A stretch of DNA of 64,000 nt from Aneurinibacillus tyrosinisolvens (GCF_001015055.1 NZ_BBWZ01000006.1:163753-227752), one strand, 5' to 3'. Positions 54,034 to 63,613 are shown, counted from the stretch's first letter. The notes: generated by a model not told the origin, from the sequence alone. Made by a program: numbers and translations.

Positions 54034-54408
54034 ATGAAAGAAGAAATTTCTACAAACCTTGTACCATGGCCTGCAGGTCCATATTCTCAAGGAATTAAAA
54101 TCGGAAATAGCGTTTATGTGGCTGGTCAGGGCCCTAAAAATGCAGTAACTGGAGAAACCCCTGAGACCATAGAGGAACAAACAAGGCAAGTTCTTAAAAA
54201 TCTTCAATACATTTTGGAGGCAGCAGGAGCTAAAATGACAGATGTGGTTAAGGTAACCACACATCTAGCTGACCTAAAAGACTTTGAGGCATATAATTCA
54301 GTTTATAAGGAATTTTTTATTGAGCCTTTTCCTGTACGTACTACAGTTGGAAGTCAACTGGCTAATATTCTGATTGAAATCGATGTTATCGCCGAAATTA
54401 TAGAGTGA
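54034..54408 (+). CDS. RidA-family enamine/imine deaminase (second copy)
   Basis: 124 residues; AGPYSQGIKIGNSVYVAGQGP and FPVRTTVGSQL with the carboxylate-binding Arg. Start after AAAAGGAGTAACGAAA. Closely similar to the protein encoded at 9430 including the opening LVPWPAGPYSQG. Would hydrolyse the enamine made by the PLP enzyme encoded just upstream. Confidence 0.9.
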   Translation: MKEEISTNLVPWPAGPYSQGIKIGNSVYVAGQGPKNAVTGETPETIEEQTRQVLKNLQYILEAAGAKMTDVVKVTTHLADLKDFEAYNSVYKEFFIEPFPVRTTVGSQLANILIEIDVIAEIIE

Positions 54409-54633
54409 TTAATTTACAAAGTTATCAAAGATGCATTTATTCAAAAGAATTTTGAACATTTCATTGAGAATAAAGAAAGCGAGAGGGATGCCCGATTTAC
54501 AATAACTACCTATAATGATTATTTGAAAATCAATTTGAAAGCGCTTCATTTAATAAAAATTCGGTTGAAGAGTGGATTGAAACTAAGGATGGGACAAAAT
54601 CATTTCTAAATTATAGGGGAAAGGAGGTGGACA

Positions 54634-54714
54634 TTGGAGCCAGCCATTGAATCACTTTTATACCAATTAGCTAAAATCCAAGGGGGAGTAATCAATTATG
54701 AAAGGATTATCTAA
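54634..54714 (+). CDS. Small upstream open frame overlapping the aminotransferase start
   Basis: 26 codons from TTG 54634 behind the best ribosome site of the region (AAAGGAGGTGGACA). Its stop at 54712-54714 lies 17 bases inside the aminotransferase gene (start 54698). This could couple translation or be the end of a degraded gene; the preceding 200 bases contain scrambled open pieces (EEWIETKDGTKSFLNYRGKEV) that hint at a lost gene. Confidence 0.4.
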   Translation: MEPAIESLLYQLAKIQGGVINYERII

Positions 54715-55885
54715 AACCCGGAGTGCTCTACCTCGTTCAGGGATACGCGAAATTATGGATTATTCAGTGAACATTCCGGATGTAATCCATCTTGAAGTGG
54801 GGGAACCCAATGTCGATACCCCTCTTCATATCCGTGAAGCAGCATATGCCGCAATGAACGAAGGCTTTACCCACTACACTCCAAATGCGGGTTTGAACAC
54901 ACTTCGTGAATCAATTGTTACACATTTACAAAAACAATATGGTTTGAATAGTAAAGTTGAAGAAATTGTCGTGACTGCAGGAGCGGTGAACGCACTTTCA
55001 GCCAGTGTACTCTCGCTAGTTGAGTCTGGAGAAGAAGTGCTGATTCCGGATCCGGGATGGCCTAACTATGAGCAGATTATTTTAAGCCAGGAGTCTATCC
55101 CTAAGCGGTACAAGTTAAATCCGGAATTAGGCTTTATTCCAGACACAACAGAACTAGAGCGGGTAGTAACATCGAAAACCAAGGCAATTATTATTAATTC
55201 TCCTGGAAATCCCACTGGCGGAGTATTGAGTGAAGAGAACATTAAAGAAGTGCTGGCATTTGCCTCTAAACATGACCTTTATGTGATTTCAGATGAAGTC
55301 TATGACGGAATTATTTTTGAAGGCAAACACATTTGTCCTCTGTTATACGATACAGAAGGAAGAGTAATCAGCATTTTTGGCTTTTCCAAGAATTACGCGA
55401 TGACAGGGTGGCGAGTGGGATACGCAGTTGCCCCACAGCATATTGCTATGACCATTGCCAAAGTATTAGAGCCACTGGTATCGTGTGCATCCTCTGTTTC
55501 CCAGAAAGCTGCTGAAGCAGCTATCTCTTGTCCGCAAGATTTTGTAGAAGAAATGCGCAGCATCTACAAAGTACGCCGTGATCATGTATACAAACTGTTT
55601 GAAGAAGCGGGGATTAATGCATACAAGCCTAAAGGAGCTTTTTACATGATGGTTGACCTTTCTGATGTTATACCAGATGAGAAAAATCCAGCAATTATAT
55701 TGTTACAAGAAGCAGGGGTAGCAGTGGCACCGGGTGCGACATTCGGTTCGACCACAAAAAAGATGATCCGTATTTCTTTTGCGACTGAGGATTCCAAGTT
55801 ATTCGAAGGCGTTTCGCGAATCTGTAATTTTGTAAGACAAAAAAGAAAAAATATTGTTAAGGGGGACTCTGAACATGTTTCTTAA
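54698..55885 (+). CDS. Class I/II pyridoxal-phosphate aminotransferase
   Basis: 395 residues, fold-type I. HYTPNAGLNTLRESI near the front, INSPGNPTGGVLS with the Asn-Pro core, SDEVYDGIIFE with the ring-contacting Asp/Tyr, and the PLP lysine in FSKNYAMTGWRVGY. Aspartate-aminotransferase-like branch; substrate unknown. Its site is AAGGGGGAGTAATCAATT, and its end overlaps the region of the next gene start by 11 bases. Confidence 0.87.
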   Translation: MKGLSKTRSALPRSGIREIMDYSVNIPDVIHLEVGEPNVDTPLHIREAAYAAMNEGFTHYTPNAGLNTLRESIVTHLQKQYGLNSKVEEIVVTAGAVNALSASVLSLVESGEEVLIPDPGWPNYEQIILSQESIPKRYKLNPELGFIPDTTELERVVTSKTKAIIINSPGNPTGGVLSEENIKEVLAFASKHDLYVISDEVYDGIIFEGKHICPLLYDTEGRVISIFGFSKNYAMTGWRVGYAVAPQHIAMTIAKVLEPLVSCASSVSQKAAEAAISCPQDFVEEMRSIYKVRRDHVYKLFEEAGINAYKPKGAFYMMVDLSDVIPDEKNPAIILLQEAGVAVAPGATFGSTTKKMIRISFATEDSKLFEGVSRICNFVRQKRKNIVKGDSEHVS

Positions 55886-56696
55886 AAAGACAAGTGCCAT
55901 TCTTATTTTAGCTCTGTCGATTTTTTTGTTAATTTCTGGGTGTAGTTCCGAAACAAATGCAACAGCATCTAAAAATACCGAGAGTCGGTTGGACAAAATC
56001 ATTTCATCGAAAAAAATTAGAATTGCAACCTATGCCGACAGTCCCGGGTGGAGTGTATTAAATGCAAAAGGAGAGTACGAGGGCTATGACCCTGATATTG
56101 CTCGTAAACTCGCGGCAGTACTAGGAGCAGAAATTGAATTTGTAACAACCGATGGGGTAAACCGAATCCCCCTCCTCGAGTCAGATAAAGCAGACGTTGC
56201 GATTTCGGTATTTACTCCAACCGATGAACGTGCAAAATCGATTAACTTTACCATCCCTTATTCCGCCGCCGGTATAGTTCCGATGTTTAAAAAAGGCCAA
56301 CCAATCAACAGTTGGAAAGACCTAGAAGGAAAAAAGATTTCAGTTGCTCGGGGTACGACATCAGATATGGCAATAACCAAGTATGTTAAAGGGGCCGAGT
56401 TGGTTAAATTTGATGCAGTGGCAGATGCCTTTATGGCCTTAAAGACTGGAAAAGTTGATGCATTCGCAGAAGAAGACGGAATTACTTTGGATCTGGCGAA
56501 AAAGAATCCGGAATTCCAACTAATGCCGGGTCAACCGTTTAAACCTGCATATATTGCCATGGGTGTGAAAAAGGGTGACCAAGAATGGCTGAATTATTTA
56601 AACAATTTTATACGTAATCTAAATTATTCCGGTGAAGGTGCGGAACTGTACAAGAAGTGGTTTGGCGTCGATGCACCAAAAATGATGACCTATTAA
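55875..56696 (+). CDS. Amino-acid ABC transporter substrate-binding lipoprotein
   Basis: 273 residues from ATG 55875 (TTAAGGGGGACTCTGAAC). Lipoprotein signal ending LLISGCSS. SBP_bac_3-type core: IRIATYADSPGWSVLNAKGEYEGYDPDIARKLAAVLG, VDVAISVFTPTDERAKSINFTIPY, then ISVARGTTSDM. Binds a polar amino acid or derivative and feeds the two permeases downstream. Confidence 0.9.
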   Translation: MFLKKTSAILILALSIFLLISGCSSETNATASKNTESRLDKIISSKKIRIATYADSPGWSVLNAKGEYEGYDPDIARKLAAVLGAEIEFVTTDGVNRIPLLESDKADVAISVFTPTDERAKSINFTIPYSAAGIVPMFKKGQPINSWKDLEGKKISVARGTTSDMAITKYVKGAELVKFDAVADAFMALKTGKVDAFAEEDGITLDLAKKNPEFQLMPGQPFKPAYIAMGVKKGDQEWLNYLNNFIRNLNYSGEGAELYKKWFGVDAPKMMTY

Positions 56697-56771
56697 TCCT
56701 TAATCTGCTCGACAACAATCAGAACGGGGAACCCCCCGTTCTGATCCACCCTAAAATGAGGTGATTGATAT

Positions 56772-57425
56772 ATGGACCTAGTATTTCAGGATATTGTGCC
56801 TTATTTTCCCCTCTTATTTAAAGGGTTAGGCACAAGTTTATATATTACCATTATTTGTATGGTAGCAGGAACTTTACTTGGGCTTTTTGTAGCTTTATGC
56901 AAATCGAGTAAGAATGTTGTTATCAGCTTTTTGGGTAATTCGTACATCGAATTGATTCGAAATACCCCCCTTCTAGTGCAATTGTATCTCCTTTATTTTG
57001 GATTGGGTCAACTCCATATCGATATCAGTCCAGTATGGTCAGCTCTGATTGGAATTACCATCAATAATGGTGCGTATACAGCTGAAATATTCCGGGCCGG
57101 TTTTAGTAGTGTACCCAGAGGAATAAACGAAGCGGGAAGTGCATTAGGGATGAATGAGACGCAGATTTTCAGACATGTAATACTGCCCCCTGCGGTTCGA
57201 ACGGCGTTCCCTGCCTTAACCAATCAACTTATTTTACTTTTTTTGTTTTCTTCTGTTTCTTCTATCATTTCACTGGAAGAATTGACCTACCAGGTTATGA
57301 ATATTGAATCAAAAACGGCGAGAACACTGGAAGTAACAATAATAGCTGCAGTCCTATATTACAGTTGCTCATCCGTTTTTGCCTATCTGTCAAATGTTTT
57401 AGAAAAGAAAGTGTTCAAATGGTAA
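56772..57425 (+). CDS. Amino-acid ABC transporter permease 1
   Basis: 217 residues with five or so membrane helices, HisMQ type. YIELIRNTPLLVQLYLLYFGLG and the EAA loop NEAGSALGMNETQIFRHVILPPAVRTA are typical. Forms the channel with the second permease. Confidence 0.9.
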   Translation: MDLVFQDIVPYFPLLFKGLGTSLYITIICMVAGTLLGLFVALCKSSKNVVISFLGNSYIELIRNTPLLVQLYLLYFGLGQLHIDISPVWSALIGITINNGAYTAEIFRAGFSSVPRGINEAGSALGMNETQIFRHVILPPAVRTAFPALTNQLILLFLFSSVSSIISLEELTYQVMNIESKTARTLEVTIIAAVLYYSCSSVFAYLSNVLEKKVFKW

Positions 57426-57438
57426 TGGGGGGATAACA

Positions 57439-58100
57439 GTGATAACACAAGATTTTGGTTGGATTCATATCATTCCAATCCTCAAGGGCGCATGGTTAAC
57501 CGTACAACTTTGTTTCTTTTCAATACTCTTTGGAAGCCTAATTGGAATCGTTATCGGATTAGGAGCGACGTCCAAAAGTAAGCTAGCGAAAGCCCTTTCT
57601 TCCTTATATATCAGACTGATTAGGGGAGTCCCTTGCTTATGATTATTTTTATGGTGTACTTTGCGCTGCCAATGCTTGAGATTGGAATCAATTTCTCCAA
57701 AAGCTTTTCCGCCGTTATGGCGCTCTCGATTTATGCTGGTGCTTATTTAGGGGAAATTGTAAGGGGAGGGATTCAATCTGTACCGAAAGGACAATTTGAA
57801 GCTGCAGATGCATTAGGATTGACGTACGCCCAAAAGTTCCAACATATTATTGTACCGCAAGCACTTAAGTTTATCATACCACCGGGAATTGGATTCTTTA
57901 TTGCTTTGATTAAGGATTCGTCATTGGTTTCTGTCATCGGCTACATTGATTTGACAAAGGCAGGTAAAGTCGTCAGCAATTTAACTTATAACCCGATTGC
58001 CTCTTTTTTGGTCGTTGCAGCTGTTTATTTCGTTCTGTGTTTCGGGCTATCAAAGGCTTCCTATTACTTCGAATCAAAGTTTTTGCAGTCCGATACGTGA
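57439..58100 (+). pseudogene. Amino-acid ABC transporter permease 2, frameshifted
   Basis: GTG 57439 after GGGGGGATAACA. Reads MITQDFGWIHIIPILKG...YIRLIRGVP and then hits a stop; the continuation LLMIIFMVYFALPMLEIG...EAADALGLTYAQKFQHIIVPQALKF is in another frame. One base is missing at about 57630-57634 (GTCCC-TTGCTT). Repaired, it is an ordinary 220-residue HisMQ permease with its EAA loop. If the lesion is real, transport relies on permease 1 alone, which some such systems tolerate. Confidence 0.82.
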
Positions 58101-58165
58101 GTTGGGCTTCATAGTGCAGCTTAGAGGACAATTGTGAAGGCACTAAAAAGGAGTTGAAATTTTGG

Positions 58166-58891
58166 ATGAACATTGAAGTGAAAAATTTGCATAAAAGTTA
58201 CGGAAAGCTGGAGGTTCTAAAAGGAATTGACTGTGAGATTCGCGAGGGAGAAGTGGTTTGTGTCATTGGCCCCTCTGGTTCTGGAAAAAGCACATTCCTT
58301 CGCTGTCTGAACCGATTGGAGGAGATAACAAGTGGCCAAGTGTTGCTTGGTGAATATGATTTAAGCAATGCTAAAACGAACATCAACAGGGTACGTGCGG
58401 AAGTGGGAATGGTGTTTCAACAATTCAATCTGTTTCCGCACAAGACAGCTATTGGGAATGTGATGCTTGGCCCAATGCTCGTAAATAAGATTTCCAAAGA
58501 AGCAGCGAGGACAAAGGCTTTGGAATTACTGGATAAGGTCGGATTGAAGGATAAAGCGGATGTTTATCCTGGGAACCTTTCAGGGGGGCAAATGCAACGT
58601 GTAGCGATCGCGCGGGCATTGGCAATGGACCCCAAGCTTATGCTCTTTGACGAACCCACTTCGGCACTTGATCCTGAATTAGTTGGGGAAGTATTGGCGG
58701 TAATGAAAAACTTGGCTCGTGAAGGAATGACAATGGTTGTTGTGACACATGAGATGGGTTTTGCCCGGGATGTCGCCGACCGGGTGATTTTCATGGACCA
58801 GGGATACATTGTTGAAGAAGGGAAGCCAGAAGAGATTTTTCAAACACCCAAAAATGAACGGACACAAACCTTTTTACGAAAGGTTATCTAG
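58166..58891 (+). CDS. Amino-acid ABC transporter ATP-binding protein (GlnQ type)
   Basis: 241 residues. Walker [10 protein letters not shown]-loop [10 protein letters not shown], signature LSGGQMQR, Walker [11 protein letters not shown]-loop [10 protein letters not shown]. Energises the transporter encoded upstream. Start ATG 58166 is 12 bases from AAGGAG; TTG 58154 is too close. Confidence 0.93.
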   Translation: MNIEVKNLHKSYGKLEVLKGIDCEIREGEVVCVIGPSGSGKSTFLRCLNRLEEITSGQVLLGEYDLSNAKTNINRVRAEVGMVFQQFNLFPHKTAIGNVMLGPMLVNKISKEAARTKALELLDKVGLKDKADVYPGNLSGGQMQRVAIARALAMDPKLMLFDEPTSALDPELVGEVLAVMKNLAREGMTMVVVTHEMGFARDVADRVIFMDQGYIVEEGKPEEIFQTPKNERTQTFLRKVI

Positions 58892-58960
58892 AAGGAATGC
58901 ATATGGCGTCAAACCTGTTGGTCGACGAAGTTCATATATATCACAGAAGGTCGTGAAAAG

Positions 58961-60142
58961 ATGCAGGCTGTCGGGTTGAGATGTATTATCTGTCATACTA
59001 TGTATCCGCTTGACCCACTTTATGAATGCGATAAATGCCATGGGATTCTGGAAGTTTATTATGATTTCAGTAAAGCCAAAGACCCATTCGCATTGTTGCC
59101 TATAACTAGCAAAAAACGGATTAGTTTGGATGAAGGTGCAACCGGGTTGCTTTTGGCCAAAAACCTTAGCAAAAGGCTAGGTCTGAAAACGTTGTTACTC
59201 AAATGTGAATTTACCAATCCGACTGGATCCTTTAAGGATAGACCCGTATCCATAGGGATTTCGAAAGCTTTGGAATTTGGGTTTCAAAAGGTAATTGCCG
59301 CTTCAAGCGGAAACGGAGCTGCATCGGTTGCCGCATATAGTGCATGCGCCGGCCTTGAAGCTATCATTCTAGTACCTGATACGACTCCCGTGGAAAAAGT
59401 AAAACAGACTCTCGCATATGGTGCAAGCGTAGTACGTGTTACGGGTCCATATAGCAATTGTTTTTCTTTAGCCAAAGAAATTGGAGAGAAATTAAATATC
59501 TTTAATCTGACCACGACGTTCTTGAATCCTTATACGGTGGAGGGGGATAAAGTCGTAGCACATGAGTTGTTTAAACAATTGAATGGCTCGATCCCCGATG
59601 TCATTTATGTACCTATTGGTGCAGGACCCCTACTTGTTGGTATTTATAAGGGCTTCCAGGAATGCCAGCAGTTTCATCCCTTTGAAAAACTGCCCAGAAT
59701 GGCAGGAATCCAGGCGGAAGGCAACAATCCAATTGCATCTGCATTTTTGCATGGAAAATCTGTCGTGTGTTCAGAACCAAATCCGCGTACAATCGCTGGC
59801 GGAATCGCAGACGGATTAGTTGGATACGAAAAAGATGGAACCTATACATTGCAGATTGTAAAACAATCCAATGGATTTGTCATTGATGTGGCTGATTCCA
59901 ACATTCTAGAAGCTCAAATGTGGCTACTGCGAGATGAAGGGTTATTCGTGGAACCCTCTGCTGCAGCAGGCATTGCCGGTCTAGCAAGAAGTTTGAAAGA
60001 CAATCGGATTCACAAAGATGATAATGTTGTTGTCATATTAACCGGACATGGATTGAAAGACATGGGTAGTGTAAATATTGTCGGTGATGTACCCCTCATT
60101 CAAAACAATCTAGATGAATTTATCAAAATTTTTAATAAATGA
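58961..60142 (+). CDS. thrC: Threonine synthase-like PLP enzyme
   Basis: 393 residues. An N-terminal zinc-ribbon-like part (CIICHTMYPLDPLYECDKCHG) precedes a fold-type II domain with the PLP lysine in NPTGSFKDRP and ASSGNGAASVAAYSA as phosphate loop; VILTGHGLKD near the end is typical of threonine synthase. In this catabolic cluster it may act as a lyase on a related phospho- or hydroxy-amino acid and not in threonine synthesis. Its final TGA is formed by the first two bases of the downstream insertion sequence. Confidence 0.8.
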   Translation: MQAVGLRCIICHTMYPLDPLYECDKCHGILEVYYDFSKAKDPFALLPITSKKRISLDEGATGLLLAKNLSKRLGLKTLLLKCEFTNPTGSFKDRPVSIGISKALEFGFQKVIAASSGNGAASVAAYSACAGLEAIILVPDTTPVEKVKQTLAYGASVVRVTGPYSNCFSLAKEIGEKLNIFNLTTTFLNPYTVEGDKVVAHELFKQLNGSIPDVIYVPIGAGPLLVGIYKGFQECQQFHPFEKLPRMAGIQAEGNNPIASAFLHGKSVVCSEPNPRTIAGGIADGLVGYEKDGTYTLQIVKQSNGFVIDVADSNILEAQMWLLRDEGLFVEPSAAAGIAGLARSLKDNRIHKDDNVVVILTGHGLKDMGSVNIVGDVPLIQNNLDEFIKIFNK

Positions 60143-60245
60143 ATCAATTTCATAACTCAAAGCCCTTGAACCGTAAGGTTCAATGAACATGAAAAAAAGG
60201 AGTACCTCCCTAAATCTCGAATAGAGTAGTTGCTACCACAACTCA

Positions 60246-61632
60246 ATGAGAAAGGTGGGTCTCCTCATGTACTCTATTCGCCAAGGTCATTTGTTTTCCC
60301 TGCAAGATTTGTTAGATTTAGAACCTACCGAACGTTACACGGCGACTTTTGAAGGCATTAATATTATGCCACTGCTTAAAATTACATCTAAGAAAACATG
60401 TGATGGTGCCCCTCAGTCGCTTAATTATCCAGCGATGATTTATTCCATGCTGGCTCGTATTTTAGAGGGGATCCCAACAATAAAACTTCTTGTTCGCCGC
60501 TTAAAACAAGATGTTCTTTTCCGTCTGGATTGTGGTTTTTCCTTTTCTGATCGGGTACCATCTGAATCTTCTTTCTCACGTTTGATTCGAAAAATCAAAA
60601 TCTCAAACGCATTGGTTGAAATGAATCATCAACTTCTATCCCAAGCGATGGAAGAAGGTTTTATTGATGGCAGCCATATTGCCATTGACGCTACGCATAT
60701 AGAGGCGCGAGATCAAGCTCCACAAAAGGAAGAAGGGGAAGAGGAACCCGCTGTCAAAGAACCGAAAAAACGAGGCCGCAAAAAGAAAGAAGACTATGAG
60801 GCCTGGAAAAAAGAACAGGAAGAAATCCAAAATAACCTGCCTATTTTTGAGCAGAAAATCGAAAAACAATTGGATTACACCTTCGATGAGCTTCAAAAAG
60901 AAATGCCAAACGCTCCCAGGTGGGGAATTAAAAAGAACTCTGAAAATAAAAAACGTTTTTTGGTACGGCTACAAACTCCATTTAGTGGTAGAAACAAAAA
61001 GCCAGTATGTGATAGGCCATCTGCTTTCATCCGGAAACATGAATGATGCGAAAGCTGCCATTCCTTTGTTAAAAGGAGTCGCTGCGTGTTTTCCTGAGCT
61101 TACCATCACGAAAGTGATGGCGGACGCTGGATATGATTACAACCCGATTTATGAGCAAATTTACCGCATGAAAGCGGACGGTATCATTGCCTATAATAAG
61201 CGGAACGAAGCGCCACCTATCGGTGTCGATAAGTATTTTGCACCGACCTGTGTTCGTGAGTATTCCTACCGTTATGACAGCTATGATAAAAAATACGAAA
61301 CACTCAAGTATACAAGACCAAAGGAATGTGCGGACTGTCCGCTTGCTCGTGACACGCTCTGTCAAAAGAGCATGAAAATCAAAAAGACAGCCGATTTGCG
61401 CCGGTATCCAGCTCCCGCTCGTGGAAGTAAGTCATGGAAAGAGCTTTACAAGGAACGTACTTCTGTTGAACGAGTGAACGCGTACTTAAAAGAGTATTTT
61501 CAACTGAACAATATCCGCTATTGTTCTGGAGAATTAGCGAAAGTCCAGGTTGATTTGCTGTGTCTATTGTTTAATGCTTCTAAATTAGCTGTCAATCGTA
61601 TTAACACCAAATTGAACGTTAAAGCCGCTTAG
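60246..61632 (+). pseudogene. IS1182-family transposase, frameshifted at a T6 run
   Basis: The N-terminal part (SIRQGHLFSLQDLLDLEP...) contains the InsH/DUF772-type domain and the first catalytic Asp region SHIAIDATHIEARD, then a lysine-rich linker. After KKNSENKKRF the frame is lost at CGTTTTTTGG (about 60957-60962); one more T gives FFWYGYKLHLVVE and the rest to 61632, with MADAGYDYN and ERTSVERVNAYLKEYFQL holding the other acidic residues. Repaired length about 460 residues. Could be a sequencing error in a homopolymer. Confidence 0.82.
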
Positions 61633-61638
61633 CAGAAT

Positions 61639-61658
61639 ACGACCTCCGGTCGTTTTTA
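61639..61658 (+). terminator. Terminator after the transposase gene
   Basis: ACGACC-TCC-GGTCGT followed by TTTTAA. Confidence 0.75.
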
Positions 61659-61824
61659 AAATTGAATACAAAAATTCTGTGGGTATTGAAATTTTTAAAA
61701 AGCAATTATGAAATTGATTCAAATAATTGATAAATAGAGCAGTACTAACACGGTCGTTATAAAGCTCGGTGAAAAGACAAAAGAAGTATTACGTTAGCAG
61801 ATTCAGTTAAAAGGAGGGGCAACA

Positions 61825-62529
61825 ATGTTACCAAAAGTGATTCTCTTAAATAAATTCGTGGAGAGTGGCGTAATCGCTGTACTCCGGCGAATTCCAGAAG
61901 AACAGGTTGAACAAGTTGCCAAGAGCCTAATCGAAGGAGGTATTACAGCACTTGAAGTAACGGTAGACTCGCCAGGAGCATTTACGGTTATAAATAAGCT
62001 TTCTGCAAAATGGAGAGAACAAGCAATCATTGGTGCGGGCACAGTTATCGACAGTGAATCTGCTCGATTAGCAGTCCAAAGTGGGGCTGAGTTTATTATT
62101 AGCCCCAGCCTCCACCAAGGGGTAATTCAAACTACCCTTCGTTATGGCAAGATTGCCGTCCCAGGAGTGATGACGCCGACGGAGATGATTACAGCTATCG
62201 AATGGGGTGCCGATTTGGTCAAAATCTTTCCGGCAAACGGTCTTGGATTGCAATACATCAAAGATATAAAAGCTCCTTTTCCTTATATTCCTGTCATCCC
62301 AACTGGAGGTGTAAGCCTTGGGAATATCGCATCATTTGTGCGGGAGGGAGTGGCAACTGTCAGAATTGAAGAGCATCTTATAGACCGATATGCCATAGAA
62401 TCTGTTGATTATACCAAAATTACCCACAAAGCAAAACAATACGTGACAGTCGTGCAAGAGGCTCGTCAGGGAGGAATACCGAAATATGAACTCCTTAATC
62501 GACAAATCGAACTTTATCGGTCTAGATAG
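61825..62529 (+). CDS. eda: KDPG/KHG aldolase family protein
   Basis: 234 residues, ATG 61825 after AAAAGGAGGGGCAACA. Class I aldolase: GVIAVLRRIPEEQ, GGITALEVTVDSPGA with catalytic Glu, IIGAGTVIDSESARLAVQSGAEFIISP, PGVMTPTEM and the Schiff-base Lys in ADLVKIFPAN. Cleaves 2-keto-3-deoxy-6-phosphogluconate or 4-hydroxy-2-oxoglutarate. The last 40 residues diverge: the usual VGVGGNLVDK phosphate region is TVRIEEHLIDRY, so the substrate may lack a phosphate. The 3' end overlaps the next gene by 44 bases. Confidence 0.85.
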   Translation: MLPKVILLNKFVESGVIAVLRRIPEEQVEQVAKSLIEGGITALEVTVDSPGAFTVINKLSAKWREQAIIGAGTVIDSESARLAVQSGAEFIISPSLHQGVIQTTLRYGKIAVPGVMTPTEMITAIEWGADLVKIFPANGLGLQYIKDIKAPFPYIPVIPTGGVSLGNIASFVREGVATVRIEEHLIDRYAIESVDYTKITHKAKQYVTVVQEARQGGIPKYELLNRQIELYRSR

Positions 62530-63613
62530 TTGCACCTGGTTGTTTAGTGGAGCAGAAACTCCTACGCTGCGCAGAAGCGTAGAAGCTGTGAATGATTACT
62601 TCATGTCGAGAAGTTTAGGTCCTCTTGGACGGGAACGAAATGCCATGATTGAGTCAACCTGTAAACAAAATGTAGCAAAATTGCTTTGCGGCAAAGCAGA
62701 GGATATCGCACTCATATCCAATTCTTCCGACGCGATTTCAATAATCGCTCAAGCAATCCCATTTCGACAGGGAGACAACGTGGTGATTAATACATTGGAG
62801 TTTCCTTCAGGTGTGCTACCATGGTTGGCACTGAAAAAAAGAGGAGTGGAAGTGCGAATTGCCAGGGCTCAGGCTTGGCAAATTGAACCCGATGACATTC
62901 TCGCTTTGGTGGATAATCGTACAAAGCTAGTCATGACTAGTCATGTTAGCTATATGACTGGCGCTAGATTGGATTACCAAAAGCTATATCGAGAATTAAA
63001 CCAAACCAATGCTCTACTCCTGTTGGATGCAACCCAGTCACTGGGGGTTGTGCCCGTGAATATGGAGGATGCGGATTTTGTGGTCTGTAGTTCATACAAG
63101 TGGCTGTTATCAATACATGGTGCCGGCATTCTCGGTGTAAATCATAAGCGCTTACATGATATCGTTCCTGTTAGTGCGGGGTGGCGAAGCATACAGAACA
63201 TGTTTAGTTCCACCCGATTTGAATCATTTGAATTCCATGATGATGCACGCCGTTATGAGCAGGGCTTCCCCAGTTATTCGACAGTCTATTCCTTGGCCAG
63301 CAGTACAGAATTACTTCTTGATACTGGCATCGAGAAAGTGGAGCGACATGTGTTGGAATTGGGTGGGTCCTTAATTGAACGGTTGAAAAAGACGGGTTTT
63401 GAAATAATGACGCCAAATAAACCATCCAAACGGGCAGGGAATATTTCTATTGTGTGCGAAAATGCGGCAATAGTTGCTGACCGGTTACAAAAGGAAAACA
63501 TCTATCTATGGGGCGGGGACGGACGATTGCGAGTTTCACTTCATTTGTTTAATGACAGTACTGATATTGATAAGTTTATGGAATTACTTCCAGCCTGTTC
63601 ATCAAATGTATAG
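62486..63613 (+). CDS. Class V aminotransferase-fold PLP enzyme
   Basis: 375 residues, cysteine desulfurase/kynureninase-like. LDSCTWLFSGAETP at the front, SNSSDAISIIAQAIPF, LLLDATQSLGVVPVNM with the ring-contacting Asp, and the PLP lysine in CSSYKWLLS. No active-site Cys loop typical of IscS is obvious, so a transaminase, lyase or epimerase role is as likely. The start overlaps the aldolase gene by 44 bases (site CAGGGAGGAATACCGAAAT), implying coupled translation and a joint pathway. Confidence 0.82.
   Translation: MNSLIDKSNFIGLDSCTWLFSGAETPTLRRSVEAVNDYFMSRSLGPLGRERNAMIESTCKQNVAKLLCGKAEDIALISNSSDAISIIAQAIPFRQGDNVVINTLEFPSGVLPWLALKKRGVEVRIARAQAWQIEPDDILALVDNRTKLVMTSHVSYMTGARLDYQKLYRELNQTNALLLLDATQSLGVVPVNMEDADFVVCSSYKWLLSIHGAGILGVNHKRLHDIVPVSAGWRSIQNMFSSTRFESFEFHDDARRYEQGFPSYSTVYSLASSTELLLDTGIEKVERHVLELGGSLIERLKKTGFEIMTPNKPSKRAGNISIVCENAAIVADRLQKENIYLWGGDGRLRVSLHLFNDSTDIDKFMELLPACSSNV

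Larger units (their letters stand above)
60141..61720 (+). mobile_element. IS1182-like insertion sequence
   Basis: Inverted repeats GAATCAATTTCATAA (60141-60155) and TTATGAAATTGATTC (61706-61720) match over 15 bp. A 4-bp direct repeat AAAT at 60137-60140 and 61721-61724 fits the target duplication of this family. 1580 bp long. It carries one frameshifted transposase gene, a hairpin TTGAACC/GGTTCAA near the left end (60166-60183) and an internal terminator at the right. Confidence 0.82.

Noticed and set aside
52809..63613. Complete beta-hydroxyaspartate cycle
   Set aside because: A D-serine-dehydratase-type enzyme and aminotransferases occur, but iminosuccinate reductase and a threonine-dehydratase-type hydroxyaspartate dehydratase are missing, and the metal motif is HxC.
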